A stretch of 64,000 nucleotides of DNA from Allacma fusca (lineage: Eukaryota > Arthropoda > Collembola > Symphypleona > Sminthuridae): NCBI GenBank assembly GCA_947179485.1, contig OX359248.1:25739378-25803377 (forward strand), given 5' to 3'. The notes below the pieces were generated by a model. That model was not told the DNA's origin, searched no databases, and saw nothing but the letters and a program-made list of their open reading frames with translations. Below, piece after piece: positions 14,401 through 26,508 of the stretch. Within the stretch, counting starts at the first letter, position 1. Each line of letters opens with the position of its first letter. A program made the position numbers and the translations under genes.

Positions 14401-16289
14401 TGATGAGGACGCCTGAGCCACATCTTTCTTTTTCGTTTGTCCAGGTTGAGATTGATGACCTTCAAAAGTTGTTGATACATTGGAATACGGTAATAACTTA
14501 GCATTAACTACTATTAAACTTTAATGTAACTTCACGGAAAAGGCAAACTGAGTGCGTAGATCACAAAAATCTGAACGACTTATTGTCGAATTTTCTTCAG
14601 GAAAGTTTCGGAGATAAGAGAGGCCAAGGAACACTCATGTACTGTATTGCACGGATACGAGCACAATGTACACACTGTATACTTGACGTGGTGTATACAT
14701 TAAGAATATGAAAAAATTGCCTTGAAATCTGGTAGTTGTGGAAATAATACAAGTAAAAGGTCAAAAAGACCCAGGGGAAGACTTACGGGGTGGCCTACCG
14801 TCTCCCAGCCAGGACAAAAAATGTAAGGCCCGGTAAGTGTAGGGCCAAGTACAGTCCGTGAAGAGGCAAATTAAATAGACAAGATGGATTTTCAATTGAA
14901 AATAAAATGGTCTACAGTCTAGTTTCACTGAATACAAAACGCGTAATGAATTAGGTGTATTAAAAGATAAAAGCTAAACGGACTAAGTCAGTATATATGC
15001 ATTAAGAGTTTTTAAGACAAAATATGAAGTACTGTAGATGCAATTTATCTGAAACTTAAATATTTTACTAGCATGTAGTTCTTTTTGTTATTATAAATCT
15101 AAAAGCGTTTTTGTACTTGCACTTGAGTACATTTTATTGAGAATTCGTACAACCGAAAATCCATCCAGTCTCTCTTCACAGACAATTTACAATCTCACAG
15201 AATAAAATATGTACTTACTACCGAATAAGATCTCCAAAACCAAATTTACTGTTTTTTTTTTCATATTAATGATCTGCAAACTGAATTTATCCTATGCACC
15301 AAGATGTATTAAAACAAAAAAAATCAACTACTTATTAATTTAATAAAGTAAAGTTATACCGGAATATGTTGGTCTGGCGTTACCACGTAGCTGTTCCACT
15401 CTTTCCATAACTTTTTTTTGTGGACCGATTTTAAACGGCAGCATTATTCTCAAGTCCTCCAAAGTCAAATTTCGGAAAGTCTTTTCGTCGACTTCATTTT
15501 CTGTAATAAATACCCAAGCAAACAATAAGAGAAATTCTAATAATGGTGTCATGGTGTGAACTTTATCATATTCCAATTCCCAATTCTATCTGATGTATAC
15601 TGTCGACTGTCATACACAGTAGAAACATTCAATCAAATTAAACAAGAAGCCTAGCCACCACCTTTTCTGTAATGTCGTGATGAAAACAACTTTAACATCA
15701 TAACACACGGCGGTTAGGGTTCCCATTTAGATAAAGGGTGTATTTCTACCCGTCCAGTCATCCAGTCACCCGCATTTTATTGCCTCAACCAGTTGTCCGA
15801 TCGAACCACATGGCACCCAAAGCTCCACACTTCATTGAGATCTCAATTATCACGTGCCCATATTCAAATATTTCACAAATTCTCATATTTTGATTTCGAC
15901 CGAATATAGCAAAAACAAGTGACTGTTTTCAAATTTCTGACTGAGTACACCGAACCGTACGGGCAGAACAGGGTAATGGCTTCACCTCCACAAGTCACAA
16001 GTTGCAGCGGCATACTAACATTAAAAATGTCAACATTGCATTTATACGTAGGCAGTTAAACTTTGACAATAGAATTACGTCCTATGACATTGGAAGAATT
16101 CTGGGACTCAGCTCCAGAAACATGAAGCTAACCATCCATAAACATTGTTTCTATTCTTAATAAGTTTTCTTAATAGGTTTTCGTTAATATACAGAAAAAA
16201 ATCATATCTGTAAAAAACTTACGTGCGAAAATATCGATGACATTAGAACAACCACATTGGTTCAGTTGATCCCTCACAAATTTGTCCAT
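11434..16289 (-). CDS. DEAH-box ATP-dependent RNA helicase (DHX8/Prp22-like) with N-terminal SAM domain
   Basis: Predicted ATP-driven RNA helicase of the DEAH/RHA class. Exons in transcription order: 16289-16223, 15500-15384, 14510-14182, 14100-13853, 13306-13188, 13116-12892, 12797-12628, 12552-11434, giving 797 aa with every junction in frame (the exon 2 donor and exon 3 acceptor are the least certain). All helicase motifs are present: [10 protein letters not shown], Ia [55 protein letters not shown]2 and OB-fold regions follow ([19 protein letters not shown]). The first two exons encode a SAM-like domain ([16 protein letters not shown], then [15 protein letters not shown] and [13 protein letters not shown]), then a Ser/Lys-rich linker. 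It is much shorter than DHX8, which carries an S1 domain instead. Motifs are closest to DHX8/Prp22, but the SAM fusion and size suggest a different orthologue group; a role in splicing is not established. Confidence 0.9.
14781..14832. repeat. dispersed repeat fragment, copy 1
   Basis: Lies in the helicase intron between exons 2 and 3 and matches 57093-57155 (shared TTACGGGGTGGCC, then CAGCCAGG/CGGCCAGG, AAAAAAT and AAGGCCC). No ends or coding capacity visible. Confidence 0.45.
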
Positions 16290-16921
16290 CGTGGATATTG
16301 CAACAGAATCCCACAAGTTGTTACAAAGTACCAGCTACTATCACTGCTGCTGTTGCTGTGCCCTGACCGGAAGTTTGAAACGGTAATCGATACCGGACAT
16401 ATAGATTCGATTGAATGACAAGACAACCAATTTGTGAATATTATTCAGATTATTTACTAATAGGTAAAGTATTAAATTCCAAGCACTACACGTTATGTTC
16501 TTCCGTGTTTAACAATTGCAAGAAGATGACTGTCATCAAAGTAAACCAGCTTTGCATTACCAGAACTCCCGCAATTGAAAAGGAAATTACCCGACGGACG
16601 TCAGTCAAACGTCGGTCATGAGGTAACTTTAAGCTTCCCGCTGGAAACGAGCAATTCTGCAAAACCGGAAAGAAGCTCTAACCAAACAAGACTAAAGCCC
16701 CGCTCCGCGGATACCTAATGCCTAACAATAGGGAAATCCTGCATGTCATTTATTCCTGACATTCTTGCACAATTTCTACGTTATGCATAAAGTTAGTAGT
16801 AATAAAAAATCATGCTTTGAAGGAAACCTTACGGGGGTTCGGTAAAGTCGTGATCTTCAGGGAGGACCTCTACCTAACATTTCGACGTGTTCTGGGGAAC
16901 TGAATTTTATTGTAGTGCTCT
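16290..16921. other. 5' flank of the helicase gene, no gene supported
   Basis: Upstream of the helicase start. It probably includes its promoter, but I see no specific element I can support. Confidence 0.4.
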
Positions 16922-17190
16922 GCGGGCTAGGCCTGTGCACCGGTAAAATTTTAAGGCCCAATACAAATCTAGGGAAAAAAGCCAGTCCTACCCGCAGTGC
17001 CACCGGGTAAAGTTTTATTGGCCCGGACCCTAATGGCCGTTAGTCTCTTTTACCGGCCCGTGCACTTTGGAAACGGGTTGATGGTAAACCCGAACCCGTT
17101 ATCAACCTGGTTAAAAAAATTCCACAGCCCGAACCCGTTTAGTATTCAGTTAGTTATTTTTCCACATCCCAAAACCGTAAACCTGGTTTC
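16922..17190. repeat. GC-richer repeat fragment with inverted GTGCACCGGTAAAA arms
   Basis: The left part (TAGGCCTGTGCACCGGTAAA near 16928-16947) is mirrored by TTTTACCGGCCCGTGCAC near 17049-17066, and the rest contains degenerate AACCCGAACCCGTT motifs. The style resembles hAT-type subterminal repeats; no target duplication was found, so it may be truncated. Confidence 0.4.
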
Positions 17191-17688
17191 AATATAGAAA
17201 ACCATTAAAACAAATCAGTTCATATACTACATGGACACTTGAATATAGCCAAGTAGGCTTGTTATTCCAGGCTTTGAAATACAGCCGAGTCCAGATAATG
17301 GAATCCATAAATGTTGGTAGAGCCCTCAACAAATGCAGCAAGTGTTTAAACGGTAAACGCTTCAAAGCGTTTAAGGAAGTAAATGCCCCATCGGTATCTA
17401 TTAGTATCTATCTATCGAGTCCACATTTAGTGCTGGTCTAAACTTGTGAATTCATTCACATGATTTATGAATTAATTCCTCATAATTGTCTACCTTTGCA
17501 GTCCCTTGTCACTGTCACGGTTTTATGAAAAGAACGTTTACGGAAATCTGTTTGATGCAAAAACAGTTGTATCAATATTCCCAACACAACTGTTAAAGTT
17601 GTTCTGGGGAGTCACCATGGTCCAATTAAATTTCAAAGCTCCGTCAGTATATGCACATTGATAGGAAACGCCAGGTATTTCAGCCTAA

Positions 17689-19120
17689 GGGATGTGCCAC
17701 AAATGACGTCATCCAAAAATGGGGCAAATTAGGACTGACTGACTGGAAAATCATTCGTCGTCACAACGAAGGCTGACTGACTGTATATGACGTCATGTGT
17801 ATATGTATGCATGGGCATAATAATAATATAATTCGTTTTTAGTGTCGATATTTTTTATTAGTCATCGGTAATAACCATAATAAAATTAGAAGCCCAATAA
17901 TGAATTCTACTGTAACCAAACGAGAAACAAAAATCATTAGGCACTTGTACTAATTCATGGGTAAAATCCTATAGGTCAAAGGTAATTAGAAATAGGCCGC
18001 TCATTTGGTCAATAATATTATAATAATATAGTAGTTATTTTTTACATTAGTAAAACAATCACTTGTAAAATTTTGAAAATGACTTAAACCGGTTTTCAAT
18101 ACCTCACGTTGAGTTATTATGGTAAAACATGTGGGATAGAAAAGGTAACTTGACAGGCAAAAGGACGTATGCGTACGTTTTAATTAAAAGCACTTTTAAA
18201 TAGAAATCGTAGGAACTGTAACATCCAGTCAATGGTACTTATCGCAGCTGAAAAGAAATTATTACCGTATTTTTATACGTGAGCTATACTTTTCCAATGT
18301 TAGATGGATGACCTTACCTCCTTTAAAATCAATGTCTAACCTTTTAGATAACGTGTCACCGTGGAAAGGTCGAATCATCTAGTGACACTGATTCGGTAGC
18401 TATCCTTATTATAGAAAAGCGTGAATTTATGTTATTTAAAACTATAGTACGTATCAGTGGGCTCGTATTTGATACTACGCAGCTAGCTGGTTAGCACAAA
18501 AAACTATTATAGTTTCACACGGCTTGGTAAATGGTGACGGCGCCACCTGTCGAAAATGCAGATATAACATGCTTATGTGTGACCATTTTGATTTGATTAG
18601 GTCAAGAATCTATTCAATAGACGTTATTTTTTAGAAAATCAGTTCAGCCGTTTGATATGAGGAAATTTAAACTACATATGTACACAAATGCTTTGACAGA
18701 CTTCCCCGACAGATGATGCAGTCAATAGGTCCTTTTTATAACTTTTTAGCTTCCAAGATGAGTCAATAAATCCGCACACATTTCAAATTAAAATTGTTAT
18801 AGCACAATTTTAATTCCCCGTTACTTAAATTATGTTGGAAGTGTCTACTTTAAAAAACTAACACCAGTTACACTGTCTCGTATATTTCGATATAACTCTT
18901 TGTGGCTCGTAACTAATGATTTTGGATGGTGGAATAGTTATTTAAACTAACGATTTTACACGGGGATTTCATGGAAGAGTAACAAAGGGTCTGGGTTAAA
19001 TATCTGCACAAAAATGACGCCATATTATGAAGAAGGGACTGACTGAGTACGTCATGTTAAATCATGTACGGACAATATGACTGACTGACTAAATGAATGA
19101 CGTCATTTGTGGCATATCCC
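17689..19120. mobile_element. PIF/Harbinger-like non-autonomous DNA transposon
   Basis: Terminal inverted repeats of 24 nt begin GGGATGTGCCACAAATGACG on the left (17689-17712) and match the right end (19097-19120) with one mismatch. The flanks are TAA on both sides (17686-17688 and 19121-19123), a 3-bp TWA target duplication typical of PIF/Harbinger elements. Subterminal GACTGACTGACTG and TGACGTCAT motifs occur at both ends. No transposase frame is visible across the 1432 bp, so it is non-autonomous. Confidence 0.7.
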
Positions 19121-19296
19121 TAATCTTCAGCTTAATTTTCAGGTATACTTTCCTTTGAGTTTCTTTTTGACCGTTTCATATACATATGCACTTTTACACT
19201 TACAGCCGTACTCTCACTCATACTTTAACATACCGATGGAATCGTGAGATCTTATTCTTACACCACACACATAGACTCACCTGCTATTCTCTATGA

Positions 19297-20844
19297 CTGT
19301 AAGTACAGAGTGCCGTAATCATTGGCCACCCCAGATAGCCCAATATGTGAGTGACTCATAAAATATTTGAGTCCCCCAGTTTGTAGTAAAAAAAGTAGTT
19401 CATTCCCAGATTTTAAAGATTATATTACATTGACCTGGATTAATATTTGAGGTCACATGGTCAAGGAACGTCAAGCAAAGTCAGTTTTTTCAGAATGCCG
19501 ATATCTTAAGTTTTTCATTCTCACAGAAAATATTTTTGAAAAACTGTTTTGAAGCTTATTTATATACAATTTTGTAGGCTTTCCAGAGAACTATTTCTTA
19601 GATCGGCCTGTATACTCAGAATTGTAGGCATGGCTAGAAAATACCCAGAGAAAGGTTGGAGAAATGAAGCTTCAAAAGCAAAAGTGAGGATTCCGAAAAT
19701 ACGAATTTCTGATCTTCCAGATTTCTCAGGGGCGTTGGTGAGGTATTCATAATCATTTTTCAAAGGACTGTGGTGGAACAATTTTCATGCAGGGACGGGA
19801 ATTCGAATTCAAATCGGAATTAGAATCGGAATTATATTCAAAAATTCGGGTATCCGAATCGATATTGGAATCGGAAAAAAATTCATTAAGGTATTTGTAT
19901 CCAAAATCGGATTCGAATAAAAACAAGAGTATTCGAATCGGTATTCGAATATTTTTTTATGAATTCCGATTCCAATAAAGTGTCAATTTCATTGGGGTTT
20001 ATACTGCCACGTACGAAGAAATGTTCATAGGAAGCATTTTTTAAAAGCCGCACACATAATATTATAAAATCCAAAGACAAAGTAACGAACGTTTGGCAAA
20101 GGAAAAGTATATATTTAGCTTAGAAACGCTTAATGCGTTATGTATCGCTTATATTTTTGCGATTAAATTGTTCCGTTGAATAAATTCCCATTTTTTATAA
20201 GAATATCCGAAACGTATTTGAATCGGAATCCAAATTCCGGAAGTATTCAAATATATTAGAATCCGTATCGGAATTCAAATTTTTAAGTATTAAAATAAGT
20301 AATTAAAATTGAAATCGAAATTAGAAAGTATTCGAATCCGAATTTAAATCCGTATGTTTCCGATATCCCGTCCCTGTTTTCATGGGTGTTCATTTGAGTC
20401 TAATATCATTTTCCTTTGTCAATAATCATTCATTCAGTCAACAAATGTGGTTTCAGCCAAAATGTGAGACAAGACTGAAGTGCCGAAAAAATATTATTTT
20501 TATGTCAACTTTTTAAAGGAATTCATAAACTTTATCTCACATTTCGGTTGCTGAAACCACAATAGTTGGCTAAAGGAAGATTATATTATTCTCAAATGAA
20601 TACCCATGAAAATTGTTCCAACACAGTCCTCTGAAAAGATATCAACATTCTGAAAAAAAACGACTTTACTTGACGTTTCTTGACCATGTGACCTCAAATA
20701 TTAATCGAGGTCAATGTAGTAAAATCTATACAATCTGGGAATGAATTTACTACAAACTGGGGGAATCAAATATGTTATGAGTCACTTCCTTATGGGGACT
20801 ATAGCTGGGATGGCCAATGATTATGATCATCCTGTACATACAGG
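19297..20844. mobile_element. foldback (long inverted repeat) element interrupted by a hAT-like MITE
   Basis: Two long arms pair: 19297-19510 with 20634-20844. Landmarks on the left arm are TAATCATTGGCCA, TCCCCCAGTTTGTAGTAAA and AATATTTGAGGTCACATGG; their reverse complements appear in order on the right arm. The inner part of the stem (CAATTTTCATG with CATGAAAATTG) continues on both sides. The left arm carries about 250 bp of extra sequence and the inserted MITE at 19790-20376. No coding capacity. It shares the CCCCCAGTTTG core with the element at 30320-30706, so it appears to be a family. Confidence 0.75.
19790..20376. mobile_element. hAT-like MITE with AATCGGAATTCG-type repeats
   Basis: The ends are inverted: CAGGGACGGGAATTCG on the left and the complement of CAGGGACGGGATATCG on the right. 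The 8-bp direct repeat TTTTCATG flanks both sides exactly (19782-19789 and 20377-20384). A CAG-starting terminal repeat with an 8-bp duplication is the hAT signature. The 587-bp interior is mostly degenerate GAATCGGAATTC-like repeats at both ends. It is nested in the foldback element, so it inserted later. Confidence 0.88.
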
Positions 20845-22023
20845 GAGGAGTCGAGGAAGGACGACAGTCTTTATTATTATGTATGGCCGTGAGGATTGCC
20901 TATATGAATAGAGGCGGGTGATGTAGCCGGGAATCCAAACGAAAAGTGACAGTTACATATAAAGCAATGTTATACTACTAAAAAATAAAATTGTGTGCAT
21001 ATAAAGAAGACAAGAAGCGAATAATACAAAGCTGAGACTGCTAGTGTAGAAAAATTAGTGAAATAATAACAGTTAATATTTAATTAATTTTACATGTAAA
21101 AATTCACTGAAGTAAACTAACAAGTGTGCACATTAAATGTGTATTATTTAACATAGCAAAATAAGGTAATAGTAAGAATTTGTACAATTATTACATTAAT
21201 TATGTACGTGTACCGCACGAATTGTACTTGTTGGTATTAATACTGAAAATACTGGATACAAATCATGTACATACTAGAAGTCATAAATATTGGTATTTGA
21301 AAAAATAATCAGTAAGTACCTTTGACTCGAAAGTTTTGAGTTCCTAGTGTTGTAGTTCCCTTGTATGAACTTGTGATAATTATCTATTTGTATTTAAAAT
21401 ACATTATGTAAATCAGGTGGGACAAAACAGTGATGGGTATAGAGTCTTTGCTGTGTTTATTATTCATCTTTACAAAATATCTTGAAACATAGAGTGCTGA
21501 AAGGAAGTACTTACAACTCAGGTGCTCACAAGGTACAACTGGGATGAAGGTCAAGGCTTGAAGCCATGAAATGAGAAGAATTTTCATAATTCTGTGTGTA
21601 ACAAATTTGTGTGTAGAAGTAATAGCGCATGCAAAGTGCTTGTAGTTCTGCGTGTATTCACAAATTGGCTGTAAACATTCAGCACTAGTATTATTTGGAA
21701 ATTTTGGCGTGTTAAATGGCATTTAAGTCTCAGTTTATGAATGTGATTGTGTAATTTTTGGAGTTTAGAATAGATCCGAAGAGGAATAAATAGAAGCAGG
21801 TGACATCCGTGGGGTTGTGACAACAACCCAATATCAGACGTTTGAGTTGGATTGTAAGTTAGTAACTGCATGCGTGATTGTTTTATAGTAGGCTCTTTGA
21901 TATTTCCCAATTTTGAAAGTATAGTGAGCGAATGATCTTTGTGATGGTGTGATGGACTATTATGTATTGTTGTTATTTATAATAATTGAAATTATGTAGG
22001 GAGGAGTAATCCACCAGTTTGTG
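20845..22023. other. 5' flank of the HAUS6-like gene, no gene supported
   Basis: AT-rich; overlapping open frames on the minus strand near 21400-21900 have no family motif or splice partner. It probably contains the HAUS6-like promoter and 5' untranslated region. Confidence 0.4.
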
Positions 22024-25000
22024 ATGTCGAAGATGGAAGCTGTAACTAAGAGACCGCCGAAACCTAACAAATTCTTGGCCTCGACTCCTGCTGTTTCTCC
22101 ATCTCAGAGATTTAAATATGATGGAGAAGTCCCGACGACTGCGAATCATAGGGTACCAGCTGATGATGTAAATCATGACCGAACGTTCCTTGATTCAAGA
22201 AGGAATCCAGCGACTCCCGTCCGAGTGGGTACTGGACACGCCGAAGCTCAGACTCAACTGCATCTTTCTCCGATTGATCGACTGGAAGAAGATAGGTTGA
22301 TTTATACTTTGGTACACCGTGGGGAGAATGATACTACGTTACCTGTTACGACGGCTGTTCGAACAGGAAATCTCAGAGCTGGATTTCCGTTTCCCACTCC
22401 ACATTGTATGAAACGGGCTCCTAGGGACAAATATGAATCATTGCTGGAAGGCCTTCAGTTGCTGAAATGTTTAGAATCTATTCAAGACAATGATGGTATC
22501 CCAGAGCAGCAAGATTTCAGTTCTACTATGGGGCGTAAAAATACTAATGTAAATGTAGTCCAAGCTCAGAAGAACTTCGAGTTTACTGAAGTAAGACCCT
22601 CTTAAGGAATTAATTAGTAGGACTGGAGAAGTAATTTTGATGATAGAATTTACTATTGAGAGAGTTCGGATCTCACTGCAGTTTGTATTTTACAGGATAT
22701 GTTCAAAGCTAGCAACTCCGAGGCCTTCATTGCGGTTACCCACTTCCTATTTGATTTGCTTGATAAAGCAGAATCAGTTAGTAGATTTCGGAATGCCTGG
22801 CCAATTTATGAAAAAAAACAAGAAAGTCTTTACCGACGGGTAGCATTAGAATGGTTTAAAGAAATCGTGACGGTAATACAATAAGTTCAGCTGTTGAAAG
22901 TGTTTATCTACTACAATCTTTTGTTATCTCTTGATTATTTTAGTTAGAATCAAGTAGCAAACATGATTAGTTATTCATAAATCTGTGATGACTGTAATAT
23001 AACAATTTTCCTCCGATTTTAGGTCAATCCAAACTTTTTTTCAAGAAACTTCAAAGTTGAGCAACTGCAAGGACTAGTTGTGAACCCCTACGGTGATCGT
23101 TTCATCAAATTCATTAATGGTTTTGTGAACTTCGTAATACATCAAGTTTCTATAACTGAAGGTAATACCAATTATGCGGTTCTTAATTATTACGCATACA
23201 ATAAGTACGGTTAAAATAAACTAAACGTTTTGTAACCTTAGCAAGAAAACATACTTTGGTTTGGATTAAAAGTCAGTCAGTGTTACCAAGTGGTAATGTT
23301 TTAAAAATATTAAAGTTAGTGGAATAAGTCTTGTCTTTTGATGATACCAGGCGACATGTCAGATTCCATGCTGCTTCCCCCTGTTTTCACTGGAAACCCG
23401 GAAGTAACCAAAAGACAGGGGTTAATTCGAGGAAAACGAATCGACGAGTTGAAGCAACAAATAAAATCATGCGAAGTACAGCGTACTCGAGAGCTGATGA
23501 ATATTAATGAGTTAACTACGTAAGCAAAGCATAGTTTTTATTCGTGTAATTGTTATGTCAATTCATTTCCAAAGATCCCGTTACTATTTCAGAAAGATTA
23601 AAAAAATTGAGAAAGAAAATGCACAAGAACTTCTCCAAAGAAAGGCAGCCGTTACTAAGCTCATTGAAATTCAACCAGACATTTTTCCCGATGATGCTAC
23701 TGTTATGTTGACCGAGGAAGCAGATTTTATAAGAAAGGAGTTTAAGATGATTCCAATTGCTGATCACCAGAAGGCATTTCATGAAATCCAGACACCTATC
23801 TGCAAATGTTAGTTGTCTCTTATTGTATTATAAATTGAACTATCGTAAATTATTCGTAAGTACTAACTCTTATTTAAAAAATTAATTTAGATGTTCATAC
23901 TAAATGGGTGGAGGAGGTGATGGCCCTGGGACACAATGTTGAAGCTCTGATTGACTTTTTTCAAAAAAATTCAAGACTTTACACAATGTTATTAGCATCG
24001 GCTCAGAAGCGCATTTATTTGGACGTTTTTGATCTTGTCCTACCTCAGGTGAGAAACTATTTTATTTGCATTCGAAGCAGTCACTAATGAAGTTTTCAAT
24101 AATTAAGTTTTTAATCGCCCAGGAACTGAAAGAGAAAGAAGACTTAAGTATTTCCGATATTCTTACATTTTACGGCGATGTGGCCAAAATGTGCTTTAAC
24201 CAAGTAAATAAAGCAGTAGTTTCTACCGAGATAATCAACAGAAAGAAAAACTTAGAAAATAAATTAAATTCGCTGAATAAGAGAAGTCAAGATATTGGTA
24301 CAATGGACAACATCAATAAAGCTGACCTGAAGAAAGAGATAGATTTTGAACTGCAAAAGCTTTCTATTAAATTAGAAAACGCACATTGGAGTGAATTTTC
24401 AGAATTCCATGGTATGCAGTTTTCCTCTTTATTTAAATTCAGCCCACCAAGACTTGTTGACACCACCAAAGTAACAGGACTGACACCAGCGGTATCCGGT
24501 TATTTACCAGAAATAGGTTAGCTGATAATAGTTAATCAAACTCTTGCCGCATTTTCTGATTTGCAACATGGCGTAATGGTCTGTTCTAACATTGAATTAA
24601 TTCATTCATTTTCTCAGCCCCCATACAAAATGTATTGGACACGCTCAATCAGTCTAGATACAGTGAAATCCTTCAAAAATCAAGAAATGACAATCTTGGT
24701 GATAGGAGCTTCAAACAGATCAGCATTTTACGCCATTCTAGAGAACATATTACAAGTGTAACAACTGCCAGACAAGATATATGCGATTCTCCTGTTTCAC
24801 ATATTCCATCTAAAACTATTGAGCCTCTGGTTTTGCTGCATCCGCGCAACAGTAGACGTAGCAGCCTGTCCACGTTTCGACTCTCGCTGCCCCCATCCAT
24901 TGAAGATGATGAACATTTTGAAAGCGATGGGGTCAGTTCAAATACTTTAGGAAATAGAGCTTTGATAGAGGAAAATGAAACAGTCCAGGCAGCCGAAGCT

Positions 25001-25285
25001 GACACCACTGAGAGATTGGTAACAGATTCTTTAGACCGGATGGATGAACTGAGGAAATGTTTTGCGAGCGCTTCGACAGAAACGCCAATGGAGCAACCTT
25101 TATCAAAAGCAAAAGTGAGACGAAGAAGTAGCTTGAATTTAAAAGGGAAAAAGTTGTTGGATTCAACTTTTAATGAATCATCTATCGAAGATTTAGAAGG
25201 AATATTAGGAATCATGGATGTGACCCTTTCCTACGGAGACTTTCTAGACGTGTCTATCGATTGTGATGAGGTTGCTGTCCTATGA
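22024..25285 (+). CDS. HAUS augmin-like complex subunit 6 (HAUS6/Dgt6-like)
   Basis: HAUS6 is part of the augmin complex, which recruits gamma-tubulin to spindle microtubules for branching nucleation. Exons: 22024-22590, 22696-22872, 23023-23161, 23351-23519, 23593-23807, 23891-24048, 24123-24516, 24618-25285; 828 aa, all junctions in phase. The family domain begins at exon 2: DMFKASNSEAFIAVTHFLFD, then FRNAWPIYEKKQ and EWFKEIVT, followed by a conserved loop (MLLPPVFTGNP) and long coiled-coil stretches (ELKQQIKSCEVQ; IINRKKNLENKLNSLNKR). The C-terminal exon is Ser-rich and acidic (RRRSSLNLKGKK), as in the tail that binds NEDD1 in other animals. Unusual: a 189-residue, low-complexity N-terminal exon precedes the HAUS6 domain, which normally sits near the N-terminus. 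The start ATG is the first in frame after GTG at 22021. Polyadenylation signal AATAAA at 25501-25506. Confidence 0.82.
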
Positions 25286-25506
25286 GTTACGTGAACTATT
25301 TCAAAAATTGTGGGCTACCAGGACAATTATTAATCGTGTACGATAATGAAAACGGCACTGATAGTTGTACTTCCGTTTCACTTGCGAAGTATAAATGTAA
25401 TAATATTATAAAACTATTAATAATATTTTATTTTCCTTTGCCGGTTTCATCACTTATGTTCAACTCATTCTGTGTTCAACTTTTCTATCCTCTTTGATTA
25501 AATAAA

Positions 25507-26508
25507 TGATTACATTACTGGAATCAGTTTTCACTGTGTCATAGCCACCAAGCACAGTATGTGAATAATGAATTACTTAGGCGTTAATAGGGTTGATATT
25601 TTATAATGTCACATATCAATACCATTATTGATGATTGATTTACATTGTATTAATTTAGTACCTATTATTCAGGAAATAGTGCCACTACTAACAAATAGTT
25701 ATTTAATTTATAATTGTCCATTTAAATTATAATGCAAACAAGCCATTTAAATGTCTTGAATAATACTGAGTTTGTAATGGCTACTTCTTTTGGAAAGCAG
25801 TGTCAATAAAGTCGTACATAGGTATCTATAGATAAGTAGATAAATACGTTAATCAACACCCGCCAATTGTAAGCACGAGCAATATGAACATCCACAAATT
25901 GAAAACAACGTATAACAAATATTATTGGCAAGTGCGTATAAATGAAGAGCTAGCATTCGTTAAGACATTGGGAAAAAAATTATTTCCTAGTTTTGCTCTC
26001 ATTAACTTAATTGTACGTATCTATAAAATGTTTGGGTTCATGTCCTGTAAACTTTCCTGGAAGTGTGAGAATTAAATTAAATGTTTGTTCTTACTGTCGG
26101 GATAACCAGCTAGACAAATACAAAAATGTACCACGTCAACTGATTAAGGTCCTCGTTAGAGTAGACTATTTAGGTTAGGTTCATATTTTATGAGACACGC
26201 GTAGTTGTTTGTCTGCGGCGTGTCTAGTTTTATTATTCTCGTTACAAATGAAATCTTTGCATAAAATCTTTAATCCATTGAAAGGTGCATTAAAGGTAAA
26301 ATTGCTATACTTTATATATCCTAAAGGTTTGGGGAATAATAATTGATTCAGACTATATCTGCAGATGTTTTCATAAGACAGGATTCATAATAATTATTGT
26401 AAACTGGATACAATATTTATTGATAATTTTGACATCTTACGAGCATTAAACATTTTTGCTCATACTATATGCAATGTCCATGGAACAATACAAACTACTC
26501 CTAGATTC
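25507..26508. other. intergenic between convergent genes
   Basis: Lies between the 3' ends of the HAUS6-like gene and the first minus-strand transporter. No gene or repeat boundary is supported. Confidence 0.45.

Noticed and set aside
21384..21910. Overlapping minus-strand frames upstream of HAUS6
   Set aside because: No family motif, no consistent splice partners, composition not protein-like.
24673..25215. Minus-strand frame of 180 codons opposite the last HAUS6 exon
   Set aside because: Shadow of the coding exon on the other strand; no motif and no start/splice support.
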